Positions 16,994 to 25,893 of a DNA stretch of 64,000 bases are shown piece by piece; the stretch's first letter is position 1; the number at the start of each line of letters is the position of its first letter. Source of the stretch: an uncultured Lachnospiraceae bacterium (lineage in GTDB: Bacteria > Bacillota > Clostridia > Lachnospirales > Lachnospiraceae); assembly GCA_900548905.1 (NCBI GenBank), contig URMK01000002.1, forward strand, positions 246,382-310,381. Reading direction: 5' to 3'. The notes under the pieces are model-generated. The model did no database searches. It saw only the letters and a list, made by a program, of their open reading frames with translations, and was not told the origin of the DNA. A program made the position numbers and the translations under genes.

Positions 16994-17556
16994 TTCATCA
17001 CCAGTACACATATCGTTTCCATTACCCCGCACAAAACCATAACCATGATAGGATTCATCTTCTTTTTCCGCAGCAGGACTAATGCCGCCGCAAACCACAG
17101 AATCGCACGGACAGAAATATTATCCAGGGCTAATTCCACCGCTCCGCTCAAGAATACGGCGGATATCAAAATAGTAACCCCGGCTTTGGCGATCATCGCC
17201 ACCACCGCAGGACGCAGGGAGCCAAGTATTCCCTGGAGCATGCTCATTTTCCGGTATTTCATATAAATATAGGCAAGCGCGGTTACGAAGATGCAGGAGG
17301 GCAGAATACAGCCTGCCGTCGCAATAATGGCACCAAGCGGTCCGGCTATCTGCGTTCCCACAAAAGTTGCTGAATTCACGGCAATGGGGCCCGGTGTCAT
17401 CTCCGCAATGGTCACCAAATCGGTAAATTCCTTCATGGTCAGCCAGCCGTGCAGATCAACCACCTGGCTCTGAATCAAAGGCATGGCGGCATAACCTCCG
17501 CCGAAGCTAAAGGCGCCAATCTGTAGAAAGCTTAAGAACAACTGGAGGTAAATCAT
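16984..17556 (-). CDS. Chromate-type transporter subunit, short CHR (second)
   Basis: 190 residues; a single CHR domain with FSFGGGYAAMPLIQSQ near the N-terminus and EMTPGPIAVN around residue 56, followed by hydrophobic helices. Short CHR proteins act in pairs, each supplying half of the transporter, and the partner is encoded immediately upstream with an ATGA overlap. The cargo need not be chromate; many anaerobes carry such pairs with no known chromate role. A divergent LysR regulator lies beyond the partner. Confidence 0.88.
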   Translation of the reverse strand: MIYLQLFLSFLQIGAFSFGGGYAAMPLIQSQVVDLHGWLTMKEFTDLVTIAEMTPGPIAVNSATFVGTQIAGPLGAIIATAGCILPSCIFVTALAYIYMKYRKMSMLQGILGSLRPAVVAMIAKAGVTILISAVFLSGAVELALDNISVRAILWFAAALVLLRKKKMNPIMVMVLCGVMETICVLVMKWI

Positions 17557-18128
17557 GCCTTTGCCCCCCTTCTTTCTTTAACGAAAGTGCGTACCGCTCC
17601 GATACATGCCACCACAATGATAATCAATACCACGTTTACCTGAAAGAAATAGCTGATCAGAAAGCTGACTCCCATGATAACAATATTCACCCAGTCCTTC
17701 TCCTTCACGACCTTGCTCCCCATATCAAAAACCACTGATGCAATCACAGCGGCAACCCCGGACTGCATCCCTTTCAGCATGGAACCCACTATGAGGTTGG
17801 AACGGAAGGCATCATAACACAGGGAGATCAGCGACAGAATAATCATAGGCGGCAGGATCGCCCCGAGTATGGAACACAAGACACCGGGAATGCCGGCCAG
17901 CTTATATCCGACTACAATTGCTCCGTTTACTGCAATGGCTCCCGGCGATGACTGGGCGATTGCCACAAGATCCAGCATCTCTTCCTCATCTATCCAGTGA
18001 AGCTCATCCACAAACTTATCCTTCATCAATGTCACAATTACGTATCCGCCTCCGAAGGTGAAGGTACTCAGATACAGGGTAGAAAAAAATAATTTTTTCA
18101 GCACCTTACTTTTCTTTTCCATTACCAA
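17553..18128 (-). CDS. Chromate-type transporter subunit, short CHR (first)
   Basis: 191 residues; the other half of the split CHR transporter, with FTFGGGYVIVTLMKDKF and QSSPGAIAVNGAIVVGY motifs and several hydrophobic helices. Its stop overlaps the start of the second subunit by 4 bases (ATGA), indicating translational coupling. The promoter must lie in the 145-base AT-rich gap shared with the divergent LysR gene. Substrate unknown; an anion antiporter role is inferred from the family. Confidence 0.88.
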   Translation of the reverse strand: MVMEKKSKVLKKLFFSTLYLSTFTFGGGYVIVTLMKDKFVDELHWIDEEEMLDLVAIAQSSPGAIAVNGAIVVGYKLAGIPGVLCSILGAILPPMIILSLISLCYDAFRSNLIVGSMLKGMQSGVAAVIASVVFDMGSKVVKEKDWVNIVIMGVSFLISYFFQVNVVLIIIVVACIGAVRTFVKERRGAKA

Positions 18129-18273
18129 ACCCCTTTACCCATTTTTTATACTATGGATTGTTTTCTTTTATCCGACATGGTAAGTATACATCCACTTGTT
18201 ATATAAGTAAAATAGTATTATATTATATATTACATAACTAAATCATTATGAATTCACGACGGAGGATTCTTCC
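18129..18273. promoter_or_regulatory. Divergent promoter region of CHR transporter and LysR gene
   Basis: A 145-base AT-rich gap between divergent starts, dense in TATA-like stretches (18203-18240). LysR regulators commonly act from such divergent regions. I could not choose a single T-N11-A box with confidence. Confidence 0.4.
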
Positions 18274-19158
18274 ATGACGTTACGCCATCTTCGTATTTTT
18301 GTAGCTGTTTATCAGGAACGCAGCATCACCAAAGCCTCTGACCGCCTGCACCTCGCCCAGCCCTCTGTAAGCCTTGCTATCCGGGAGCTGGAGGAAAACT
18401 ACAAAATCCGCCTTTTCGAACGATTTTCCAGGCGGATTTTCATCACCGAGCAGGGGGAACAGCTCTATGACTATGCCCTCCATATTATATCCCTGTTTGA
18501 CGAAATGGAAGAAAAAATCCCGGCCTGGAAACAATCCGCCACCCTGCGCATCGGCTCCAGCGTAACTATCGGAAATTTTCTTCTGCCCTCGCTCATACAG
18601 CAGTATACCATACAATACCCTTCCGCAAGCCCTAAAGTAACCATTAATAACTCCGGTTTTATCGAAGAGGCCGTATTGAATAACCAGCTGGATTTTGCCC
18701 TTGTGGAAGGAACGCCCCAGCATAACCAAATTATAAGCGAACCTTTTCTGGAGGATCGGATCTGCTTTATCTGCTCGCCTAAGCATCCTCTTCTCCAAAA
18801 AAAGGACGTATCCCTTAAGGATATCTCCGCCTGCCCCTTTGTCCTGCGGGAAAAAGGAAGCGCCGGCCGGGAAGCCGCCGAGGACTTGATGAACTACAGC
18901 CAGCTGCCAATGACCATTTTGTGGGAAAGTGTCAGCACCCAATCTCTTGTGCGCGCCGTGAGCAGAAATATAGGCATTTCCGCCCTGCCTTGCCTGCTGG
19001 TGGCGGAAGCGTTAAACCAGGGCACCGTTTCCTGCATCCCCTTCGACGCGCCGGCCCTGCACCGAAGCTTTTCCATCATCTACCATCAAAACAAATATCT
19101 GACGGAAAACGCACGCCGATTTATGGAAATGTGCCGCAGCTTCGGAGCGGAAACTTAG
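18274..19158 (+). CDS. LysR-family transcriptional regulator
   Basis: 294 residues. The N-terminal winged helix has LRHLRIFVAVYQERSITKAS and LHLAQPSVSLAIRELEENY (about residues 2-57). The C-terminal periplasmic-binding-like effector domain includes IGSSVTIGNFLLPSLI near residue 91. GGAGG lies 8 bases before the ATG. It is divergent from the CHR transporter genes, which are its probable target. The sulfatase maturase follows after 66 bases on the same strand; whether the two share a transcript is unclear. Confidence 0.92.
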   Translation: MTLRHLRIFVAVYQERSITKASDRLHLAQPSVSLAIRELEENYKIRLFERFSRRIFITEQGEQLYDYALHIISLFDEMEEKIPAWKQSATLRIGSSVTIGNFLLPSLIQQYTIQYPSASPKVTINNSGFIEEAVLNNQLDFALVEGTPQHNQIISEPFLEDRICFICSPKHPLLQKKDVSLKDISACPFVLREKGSAGREAAEDLMNYSQLPMTILWESVSTQSLVRAVSRNIGISALPCLLVAEALNQGTVSCIPFDAPALHRSFSIIYHQNKYLTENARRFMEMCRSFGAET

Positions 19159-19224
19159 ATAGAGTTGCCAAGTTATCCAATTTGTTATATTCTGAATTTA
19201 TGCACATTGAGAGGAGCTATTGCC

Positions 19225-20349
19225 ATGCCAAAACAGCCTGCTGTTACTTTATTGATCAAACCTGCCTCCGGGAGCTGTAATCTCCGCTGCCGTTACTGTT
19301 TTTACGCGGATGAAATGAATAACCGCAGCGAAAGAACCTATGGGATGATGTCCGAAGAGACACTGGATATTCTGGTGGAAAAAACGCTGAACCAGGTGAC
19401 CCATATGGCAACCTTTGCTTTTCAGGGAGGGGAGCCTACCCTGGCCGGCCTGGATTTTTTCAGAACCCTTATAGAGATTGAAAAGAAACATAATCACAGA
19501 GGGGTCGAAATCCACAACAGCCTGCAGACCAACGGGATTGTCATCGATGAAGAGTGGGCACGTTTTCTTCATGACAACCGGTTTCTTGTGGGCTTATCGC
19601 TGGACGGCTACGAACAGCTGCACGATGAAAACCGCAAATTTCCTGATCAAACCGGAAGCTTCGCACGGGTCCTGGAAACAGCCCGCCTTTTCCAGGAATA
19701 CAAGGTGGAATTTAATATTCTCACGGTGGTGACGGCCCAGTCCGCCAGGCGGATCAAACGGATCTATCAGTTTTTCGGAGAACAGGGCTTCACCTACCAG
19801 CAGTATATACCCTGTATCGATCCTTTTGAAGAAAACAAGGGCAGCCTTACATATTCCCTAACACCGGACCGATATGGGAAGTTCCTGAAGGATCTTTTTG
19901 ATTATTGGTATACTGACTGGAAAGAAGGGCATCCGGTTTATAACCGCACCTTTGAAAACTGGGTCGGTATGCTGCATAACTATCCCCCGGAATCCTGCAA
20001 TATGATGGGGATCTGTTCGGAGCAATGGGTGATAGAGGCTGACGGAAGTGTCTACCTCTGTGACTTTTATGTCCTGGATGACTGGAAGCTGGGAAATATC
20101 CGGGAAAACTCCTTTGAAGAAATGAATCAGGCCCGGGAAGACCTGGATTTTGTCAATCTGTCCCGTCATGTTCCCGACAAATGTAAGGAATGCCGCTGGT
20201 ATCCCCTGTGCAGGAACGGCTGCCGCAGGGACAGGACGCTTCTTTCCGACGGAAGGACTCCGGGACTGAACAGCTATTGTGAAAGCTATCAGGACTTTTT
20301 CTCCTATGCCTATCCCAGACTTCTGGAAATGGCCAGGAGCATCTGCTGA
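19225..20349 (+). CDS. Anaerobic sulfatase-maturating enzyme (radical SAM/SPASM)
   Basis: 374 residues; oxidises the active-site Cys of sulfatases to formylglycine in the cytoplasm without oxygen. The radical SAM cluster motif is Cys18-x3-Cys22-x2-Cys25 (CNLRCRYC). FAFQGGEPTLAG is the SAM-binding GGE motif, and the C-terminal SPASM region holds cysteines in CNMMGIC, YLCDFY, and CKECRWYPLCRNGC for two extra Fe-S clusters. GAGGAGC precedes the ATG at 19225; the open frame upstream lacks such a site. Its clients are most likely the two Cys-type sulfatases at 2906 and 8131, some 10-17 kb away. Confidence 0.93.
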   Translation: MPKQPAVTLLIKPASGSCNLRCRYCFYADEMNNRSERTYGMMSEETLDILVEKTLNQVTHMATFAFQGGEPTLAGLDFFRTLIEIEKKHNHRGVEIHNSLQTNGIVIDEEWARFLHDNRFLVGLSLDGYEQLHDENRKFPDQTGSFARVLETARLFQEYKVEFNILTVVTAQSARRIKRIYQFFGEQGFTYQQYIPCIDPFEENKGSLTYSLTPDRYGKFLKDLFDYWYTDWKEGHPVYNRTFENWVGMLHNYPPESCNMMGICSEQWVIEADGSVYLCDFYVLDDWKLGNIRENSFEEMNQAREDLDFVNLSRHVPDKCKECRWYPLCRNGCRRDRTLLSDGRTPGLNSYCESYQDFFSYAYPRLLEMARSIC

Positions 20350-20363
20350 TAATACCGATACGT

Positions 20364-20403
20364 CTGCCGGGAAGATTTCAGATTCCCAGCAGGCGCATTT
20401 TTT
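20364..20403 (+). terminator. Terminator after the sulfatase maturase gene
   Basis: CTGC-C-GGGAA (20364-20373) pairs with TTCCC-A-GCAG (20383-20392) with one mismatch, and six T follow (20398-20403). It overlaps the last codons of the convergent ABC gene, which shows that the stem doubles as coding sequence. Confidence 0.6.
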
Positions 20404-21136
20404 CCATTACTTTATTCATTCTGGCGGCCCGGCTGAGGCCTCCGGCTTTTGGCAGCTCCAATTCCCCCGCCACCCTTCCGTCCGCCAAAAAGAGGACGCG
20501 CCGGGTACGTGCCGCTATTTTGGCATCGTGGGTTACCAGCATCACGGCGGTCCCCTGTTCATTTATTTCCGTAAAAAGGTCCATGATTTCTTCCGATGCT
20601 TTGGAATTCAGCGCTCCGGTAGGTTCATCCCCAAAAACGATCTCCGGCCGGTTCATGAGAGCACGGCAGATCCCCGCACGCTGAAGCTGGCCTCCCGAAA
20701 CCTGAGTAATTTTTCTTTTTTCCAGCCCGCTTATTCCTGTCCTTTCCATCAGCACCTTCGCCCTCTCCACTATTTCGCGGGTATTTTTCCGGCGATCCCG
20801 CAGGGACGGGAAAACGATATTATCCAGAATATTCAAGTTTTTCAAGAGGGAAGGCTGCTGGAATACAAACCCCATTTGTGTTCTGCGCAGGTCGGCAAGC
20901 TCTTTTTCCCGGAAAGAAGAAAGCTCTTTGCCGCAAAAGGCTATCGTTCCGCCGTCAACCCCATCCATACCGCTGCAGGCGTATAGCAGCATGGACTTTC
21001 CCGAACCGGAAGGTCCCATAATAGAAAGGAATTCCCCTTCCTCTACCGATATGTTCACTTCATCCAATACTCTTCTTTTTTCCTGCCCCTGTCCAAACGT
21101 CTTTACCAGGCTTTTTCCGCTGATTATCTCTTTCAT
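20378..21136 (-). CDS. ABC transporter ATPase, MacB/LolD type
   Basis: 252 residues. Walker A GPSGSGKS (41-48), Q-loop in MGFVFQQPSLLKN, signature SGGQLQRAGICRAL, Walker B IVFGDEP, D-loop and switch His in VTHD are all present, so the ATPase should be active. The ATG at 21136 has AAGGA 7 bases upstream, preferred over the ATG 21 bases earlier. The FtsX-like permease gene lies immediately upstream, and a TetR regulator precedes both. Such pairs export peptides, lipids or drugs, or give bacteriocin resistance; which one applies here is not visible. Confidence 0.92.
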   Translation of the reverse strand: MKEIISGKSLVKTFGQGQEKRRVLDEVNISVEEGEFLSIMGPSGSGKSMLLYACSGMDGVDGGTIAFCGKELSSFREKELADLRRTQMGFVFQQPSLLKNLNILDNIVFPSLRDRRKNTREIVERAKVLMERTGISGLEKRKITQVSGGQLQRAGICRALMNRPEIVFGDEPTGALNSKASEEIMDLFTEINEQGTAVMLVTHDAKIAARTRRVLFLADGRVAGELELPKAGGLSRAARMNKVMEKMRLLGI

Positions 21137-21172
21137 TCGCTTTTCCTTCTGTGCCAAACGGCATCCTTACAA

Positions 21173-23491
21173 CTATTCTTTTATGTTTTCACCGGTATCG
21201 ATCTTATTCACGCCCTGTACGCCGGCCAAAACCCCTGCTGCTACCGAACAGACCATCCACAGCGGACAGGCCAGATAGGACGCAAGTGGATTGACACGGA
21301 ACCGGAAGGAGACCGTTCCCAACGCGGAGAGAACTGCTCCCGCCAGCTTTTCCCCTGCCGTACCTGCAAAGAAGATGCCGATGAGGAGTCCCGTCAGCAT
21401 CACGGCGGCCAGGCGCCATATATATTGAAGCTTTATATCCCTATTGGTAAAACCGCTGGCCTTCATTACGGCAATGGCATATCTGTCTTTCGCGATCAGC
21501 AGCCTGACAAAAAGCAGGGTAATAAACGTTGTAATAATAATAGCGGCCGCAGCGGCTGCAGTTGCCGCCCGTTCTACCGACTGAAGTGTCTGTCCGTATG
21601 TCTGCGCCACATATTCCCGGATATCCGTAACCTTAGCAAACGGGAAAAGTGCCCGGTAATATAAAGACGCTTTTGCGGCCGGAACGGAACCGTCCAGCTT
21701 TGCATACACCACACTCCACATGGGTTCCGCGTCCATATCCGTGAAAACAGCCTTTGCCGTCTTTCCTCCATTCGTGATATCCGAATATATTCCGCATACA
21801 CTCAGGGTCATCTCTCCTGTCCCTGTGAACAGGGTCAGCGTACTGCCCACTTCTTTTCCCAGCTCCTTTGCCAGAAGTGCGGAAAGGGCAATCTGTTCCT
21901 GTGTCAAGGGTGCGCCGCCTTTCGCATAAGACACCGGAAAGGCATTGTGATCACCAAACTCAATTTTGATATTTTCTTCCTGACCTTCCGCATTCAGGAT
22001 GGTAAATTTTTTCGTATGAAGCACCGTGTAATCTATTACTGCATTCTCTTTTTCCAGCGCTTCCCCTATGCTTTGGGCCTTACCCGCACAGTCCTCTGTC
22101 TGCTGGATATCCATTCGCAGATCGCAGTCCCCTATCCCCATGTAAGAGGTAAAGCTTTCGTCCGCAATTGTGCTGTACAGATTCCGCGGGACTATCACAA
22201 TAAATACCGAGAACACCAGCACTGCCAGAATTGTGGCATATATTTTTTTACGTGAAAAAACATCCAGAAGGCCATAGGCGGCATTAACTCCCAACAAACG
22301 GCTGAGTCCCTGAAAAATACGACCGGCCGTCCTGCCCGTTTCCTCTTCAAAACCGAACCCTATCGCACGGGAGGCCGATATGGCGCGGAACCGGTTCAGA
22401 ACACGGCTTGTAAAAATAAGTATCGCAGCTAAGACCCCCGCCACTCCGCAAAAACCGGCGGCAAGAGAAAGGCCTCCCGTCCCTGCTTCCCCCATATTCT
22501 GCCGGATATTCACCAGCATCGGCTCCCGTAATAGCAAGGACAGGCCAAACCCGGCAAGGCAGCCGCTTCCGCCCAATACCGCATATTTCATAAGATAAAT
22601 CCGTTTCATATGAGAAATCCGGAAACCGATGGCTTTCATCACCCCAATATCCCGGTAATCTTCCTCTATTTGGGATAAAAGCGTAAAGCGTACACACAAC
22701 AGGGCAATGATTACGGCCAGGATACTCACCAGCAGGAGCAGACCTATCATAATACCATCCGACATGGCATTGATCATTTTAATAAGAGGATAAGTAATGG
22801 CAGGCCCATTCGCCGGCAGCCCTGCCGCCGTGTATGCATGGGAAAACGCTTCTGCCGCAGAAGGGTCCGTTAACCTGAACTCAATCAGATATTCCTCCTT
22901 CCCCACGCCTTCCATTTTCTCATAATCATGCGGATTCACCAGGAACCGTTTGGAGGAGGACAACAGAGAATTCATCTGGGAATCCCGTAAAAATCCGGCT
23001 ATACGCAGCGGAATACCACCGATTACGGCCGTATCTCCAATGCCGGCCATATTCTCCTGCCTGTAGCAGACAGGTACATACAGTTCCCCTTCCTGCGGCT
23101 GTATCCGCTTCCCTTCCAAGTCCATCAGGTAATCAAACTGTAGTCCCTGTATGGTAAAACCGTTATCCTGGGTGGTACCTGTAAGTGTATTCTCCCCCAG
23201 CCTTATCTTTCCGCCCTCCACATTAAGAAAAGGCAGTATTTGAAAGCTTTGCACATTTTTATTATCCGCCGCAAATTGTTCCAGAGCTTCCCGGTCGATT
23301 TCCCCCGTATGCATCTGCATAAAATGAGGAGTCTCCGCCCGCTCCATAAAAGCATCTACCGCACCCGCCAGATCGATGGCAAGAAGCGCCGCCAGCGAAA
23401 CGAGCAGGGCTGCAGCCGCTATAAAAACTGTGGAGGCCAATGTGACGGCCCTGTTTTTCACCAGATCATTATGTATCATTTTACCAATCAT
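21173..23491 (-). CDS. ABC transporter permease, FtsX/MacB type
   Basis: 772 residues with the topology of two FtsX domains. An N-terminal helix (about 15-37) precedes a large extracellular region to about residue 230. Three helices with MKAIGFRISHMKRIYLMKY follow, then a second helix and large extracellular region, and the last three helices with VMKASGFTNRDIKLQYI. The repeated MKA-x-GF segments are the cytoplasmic coupling loops. I chose ATG 23491 because GGGAG sits just before it. It pairs with the downstream ATPase and is probably repressed by the TetR protein encoded 84 bases upstream. Confidence 0.9.
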   Translation of the reverse strand: MIGKMIHNDLVKNRAVTLASTVFIAAAALLVSLAALLAIDLAGAVDAFMERAETPHFMQMHTGEIDREALEQFAADNKNVQSFQILPFLNVEGGKIRLGENTLTGTTQDNGFTIQGLQFDYLMDLEGKRIQPQEGELYVPVCYRQENMAGIGDTAVIGGIPLRIAGFLRDSQMNSLLSSSKRFLVNPHDYEKMEGVGKEEYLIEFRLTDPSAAEAFSHAYTAAGLPANGPAITYPLIKMINAMSDGIMIGLLLLVSILAVIIALLCVRFTLLSQIEEDYRDIGVMKAIGFRISHMKRIYLMKYAVLGGSGCLAGFGLSLLLREPMLVNIRQNMGEAGTGGLSLAAGFCGVAGVLAAILIFTSRVLNRFRAISASRAIGFGFEEETGRTAGRIFQGLSRLLGVNAAYGLLDVFSRKKIYATILAVLVFSVFIVIVPRNLYSTIADESFTSYMGIGDCDLRMDIQQTEDCAGKAQSIGEALEKENAVIDYTVLHTKKFTILNAEGQEENIKIEFGDHNAFPVSYAKGGAPLTQEQIALSALLAKELGKEVGSTLTLFTGTGEMTLSVCGIYSDITNGGKTAKAVFTDMDAEPMWSVVYAKLDGSVPAAKASLYYRALFPFAKVTDIREYVAQTYGQTLQSVERAATAAAAAAIIITTFITLLFVRLLIAKDRYAIAVMKASGFTNRDIKLQYIWRLAAVMLTGLLIGIFFAGTAGEKLAGAVLSALGTVSFRFRVNPLASYLACPLWMVCSVAAGVLAGVQGVNKIDTGENIKE

Positions 23492-23574
23492 TTTTGCTCC
23501 CATCTGCATAATTTGTATACGTATACGGTTGAAGCAGCACACATATCAGGAAAACACATGGTTTCCGCACTACC

Positions 23575-24204
23575 CTATCTCAAGCCGAACATTTGCAGCA
23601 TATATGGGGTCAGACTGCCGCTCTCGGCTCCCAGAAGCCTTTCCGTATGAAAAATAAAAGCCCGGATACGCTGCTCCCTTACATCCTGTGATGTATCCGC
23701 CGCATCATCAAACACCGTACCGCCATATAACAGCAGCATCTCCATACATTCCCGGGGATAAGGTGTTGCAAAAAGCCCTTCCTCTATCCCATCCCGGATT
23801 ATCTCCGTGAGAATCGGCGTCACGCCTTCCAGCACAACCGTCTGGGTCTTTTGGTGCATCAGCGCGTTCTGAGGCTTGTGCATCTGTTCCTTCAGCTCTT
23901 TTGCGCTGCCCTGACTCACATTCATGGCGCGGATCACTTTTATGATACGCACAGGGACTGAAATACTCTTATCTGCTGCAATTGCTCTGGCCGCGTTTAT
24001 AATCTGTTCCTGATACCGTTTGATCAGGGCGTCTAAAATGTCCTCCTTGGACTTAAAATGATAATACAGTGTACCTCTGGCAATGCCTACCTTCTCCAGA
24101 ATATCGTTGGTGCTGGTAGCATCAAAACCTTTTTGCCCGAAAAGTATGTCTGCCGCATCCAATATTTCATTTCTGCGTTCTTCCGCTTCCTTCACTATTC
24201 TCAT
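23575..24204 (-). CDS. TetR-family transcriptional repressor
   Basis: 209 residues. The N-terminal TetR DNA-binding domain (about residues 8-55) has ILDAADILFGQKGFDATSTN and ARGTLYYHFKSKEDIL. The C-terminal ligand part is helical and less conserved. AAAGGA precedes the ATG. A dyad lies between the -35 and -10 of its promoter (24276-24306), so self-repression is likely. It is the first gene of the TetR/permease/ATPase set on the minus strand and probably also controls the exporter. Confidence 0.92.
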   Translation of the reverse strand: MRIVKEAEERRNEILDAADILFGQKGFDATSTNDILEKVGIARGTLYYHFKSKEDILDALIKRYQEQIINAARAIAADKSISVPVRIIKVIRAMNVSQGSAKELKEQMHKPQNALMHQKTQTVVLEGVTPILTEIIRDGIEEGLFATPYPRECMEMLLLYGGTVFDDAADTSQDVREQRIRAFIFHTERLLGAESGSLTPYMLQMFGLR

Positions 24205-24275
24205 GCTTTATTCCTTTCTTCCTGTACAGACAAGGCCTTCTTTTTTGATCATTTATTTCTTATGTGTGGCTATAT

Positions 24276-24306
24276 ATTATAGACCGACTGTCTGTCGGTA
24301 TTTGAA
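24276..24306 (-). promoter_or_regulatory. tetR promoter with overlapping operator
   Basis: On the minus strand TTCAAA (24301-24306) and TATAAT (24276-24281) are 19 bases apart. The spacer contains the dyad ACCGAC-N5-GTCGGT (24283-24299). A dyad placed inside a promoter upstream of a tetR gene is the usual autorepression layout. Confidence 0.65.
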
Positions 24307-24642
24307 TAATAGCACATGGAGAATCGTTTGTAAAGTAAAAACTGCCCTCCTATACTGCTCCGTCTGGCCTCCTATACTGCTCCGCCGCACCTTGCCCTAA
24401 TCTGTTACCCACAGGAGGCACAGGCAGACGCCCAAATTTAAAAATAATATGACATATGTTGTCAGCTTTATTATGTTATACTTAAACGAAAGTAACGGTT
24501 TATATCTCCGGCGGGATACAACGGTCATCGTCTGATGATATAAAGCAAATTCACTGAATTATTTTCCCGCTGCAACCGCCAAAGCCGCCTTTCAGGCGCA
24601 TCTGTTTGGTTCATTATCTGCGGGGATAAAGGGGGACAGTTT
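24307..24642. other. Intergenic region before the Cys-rich gene
   Basis: It holds two direct copies of a 17-base unit (CCTCCTATACTGCTCCG at 24346-24362 and 24368-24384). A dyad TGACA-TATGT-TGTCA (24450-24464) lies just upstream of an extended -10-like TGTTATACT (24474-24482). The dyad is a plausible operator for the genes that follow. No coding sequence was seen here. Confidence 0.45.
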
Positions 24643-25410
24643 ATGTCTGATCACAACATAATCTATAATGGGGAATTCGGATTTTCTACTTTTGAACGAT
24701 GTATCCGGGAAGAATTGGGAGAAGAATTCTGGCTGCGGCTTACGGATGGCCTGACGCTGCCGGTGATGGAAACGGAGCCCGGATGCCAATGCCGGAACAT
24801 GTATCAGTTTATGGAACGGTTCCGTACGATGACCGATGAAAAAACAAGGAATGTTACATTATCCCGTGTACGCCACGGCCTTCACCCCGCACAAAGCGCA
24901 TGGGCAAGGGATGTATTTCTTGAAACAGGAGACTTGGATCTCTTTCTTCAGAAGCATTATGAGAATGAAATGAATAACTTTATCCAATTGAATAAAAACG
25001 GCAAGGATTTTTATGGGGATCCTGTTACGGATGAGGTTCTAGCCTATATCAGGCAAAACCCCGATATGATATCCGGGATCAGAAAGGACAATAAGCTGTA
25101 TCTGAAAGCTTTACCTGCCAGTATAGGTCCCTATCTGGAAGCCTGCGATTCCAAAATGAAACGTTACTATTCCTGCCACTGCCCTTTCGCTAAGGAATCC
25201 ATCCTTACCGATACTCCGGTTTCTTCCACGCTGTGCAATTGCAGCCTCGGGCACATTAAAAATTTCTGGGAGGCCGTTTTTGACCGGGAACTGGAGGGGA
25301 AAGTCCTCTCATGCGCATTGGCCGGAGATTTGCAATGCCGCTATTCTCTACGGATACCGGACGATATTATGGAACAATACGTAAAAAAACAGGAGGAGCG
25401 TCATGTATGA
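24643..25410 (+). CDS. Cys-rich protein of unknown function
   Basis: 255 residues. I do not recognise the family with confidence; it may belong to DUF6144 or to a V4R-like group. It has a PGCQCRNMYQFMERF segment near residue 46. A C-terminal Cys cluster (YYSCHCPFAKES, TLCNCSLGHIKNFW, LSCALAGDLQCRYSL) has the spacing expected of a metal or small-molecule site. No signal peptide or membrane helix is visible. AAGGGGG precedes the ATG. It overlaps the start of the DUF3788 gene by 8 bases, so the two proteins are made together. The gap upstream contains an operator-like dyad. Confidence 0.75.
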   Translation: MSDHNIIYNGEFGFSTFERCIREELGEEFWLRLTDGLTLPVMETEPGCQCRNMYQFMERFRTMTDEKTRNVTLSRVRHGLHPAQSAWARDVFLETGDLDLFLQKHYENEMNNFIQLNKNGKDFYGDPVTDEVLAYIRQNPDMISGIRKDNKLYLKALPASIGPYLEACDSKMKRYYSCHCPFAKESILTDTPVSSTLCNCSLGHIKNFWEAVFDRELEGKVLSCALAGDLQCRYSLRIPDDIMEQYVKKQEERHV

Positions 25411-25825
25411 ACGAATGCTGACTAAACAGGAAATTCCTACTATGGAGGATTTAGTCAGACACTGTGGGATAAATGGAGAACTTTACCGTGAACTGAATGA
25501 TTTCCTTGCAAAGGAATGGGACACACAGCAGCAAATCCGCTTCCCTTATGGAAACAGTTATGGATGGGGTGTCAAGCACAGCAGGAAAAACAAGCTTATC
25601 TGTGACATGTTTGCTGAGGATCAGGCGTTTACCCTGATGCTGCGTATGGACAACCGGCAGTTCGAAGGCGTATATCAGGAACTGCTGCCTTATACCAGGG
25701 AAGTTATAGACGGAAGATACCCCTGTGGTGACGGCGGATGGATTCACTATCGTATTTTGTGCCGGGAGCATCTGGAGGATGCCAAAAAAATGCTCATCTG
25801 GAAATGTAAAAAACAAGTAAGATAG
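25403..25825 (+). CDS. DUF3788-family protein
   Basis: 140 residues. The central stretch YGWGVKHSRKNKLICDMF and the later GGWIHYRI segment match the pattern I know for DUF3788, small cytoplasmic proteins of unknown role. The ATG lies inside the end of the Cys-rich gene, with GGAGG (in AGGAGGAGCGTC) upstream. Translational coupling suggests a joint function with that protein. A strong hairpin follows the gene. Confidence 0.8.
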   Translation: MYERMLTKQEIPTMEDLVRHCGINGELYRELNDFLAKEWDTQQQIRFPYGNSYGWGVKHSRKNKLICDMFAEDQAFTLMLRMDNRQFEGVYQELLPYTREVIDGRYPCGDGGWIHYRILCREHLEDAKKMLIWKCKKQVR

Positions 25826-25841
25826 GCCGGGGGAGAATTAA

Positions 25842-25884
25842 AAACATAAAGCCGAGAGATGTTTTACCTCCCGGCTTTATGTTT
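25842..25884. terminator. Bidirectional terminator between DUF3788 gene and fkp
   Basis: A 13-base perfect outer stem (25842-25854 with 25872-25884, core ATAAAGCCG/CGGCTTTAT) closes a 17-base loop. The minus-strand side runs into TTTTT, so it should terminate fkp well and may also end the plus-strand pair. Confidence 0.75.
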
Positions 25885-25893
25885 AAACCCATT

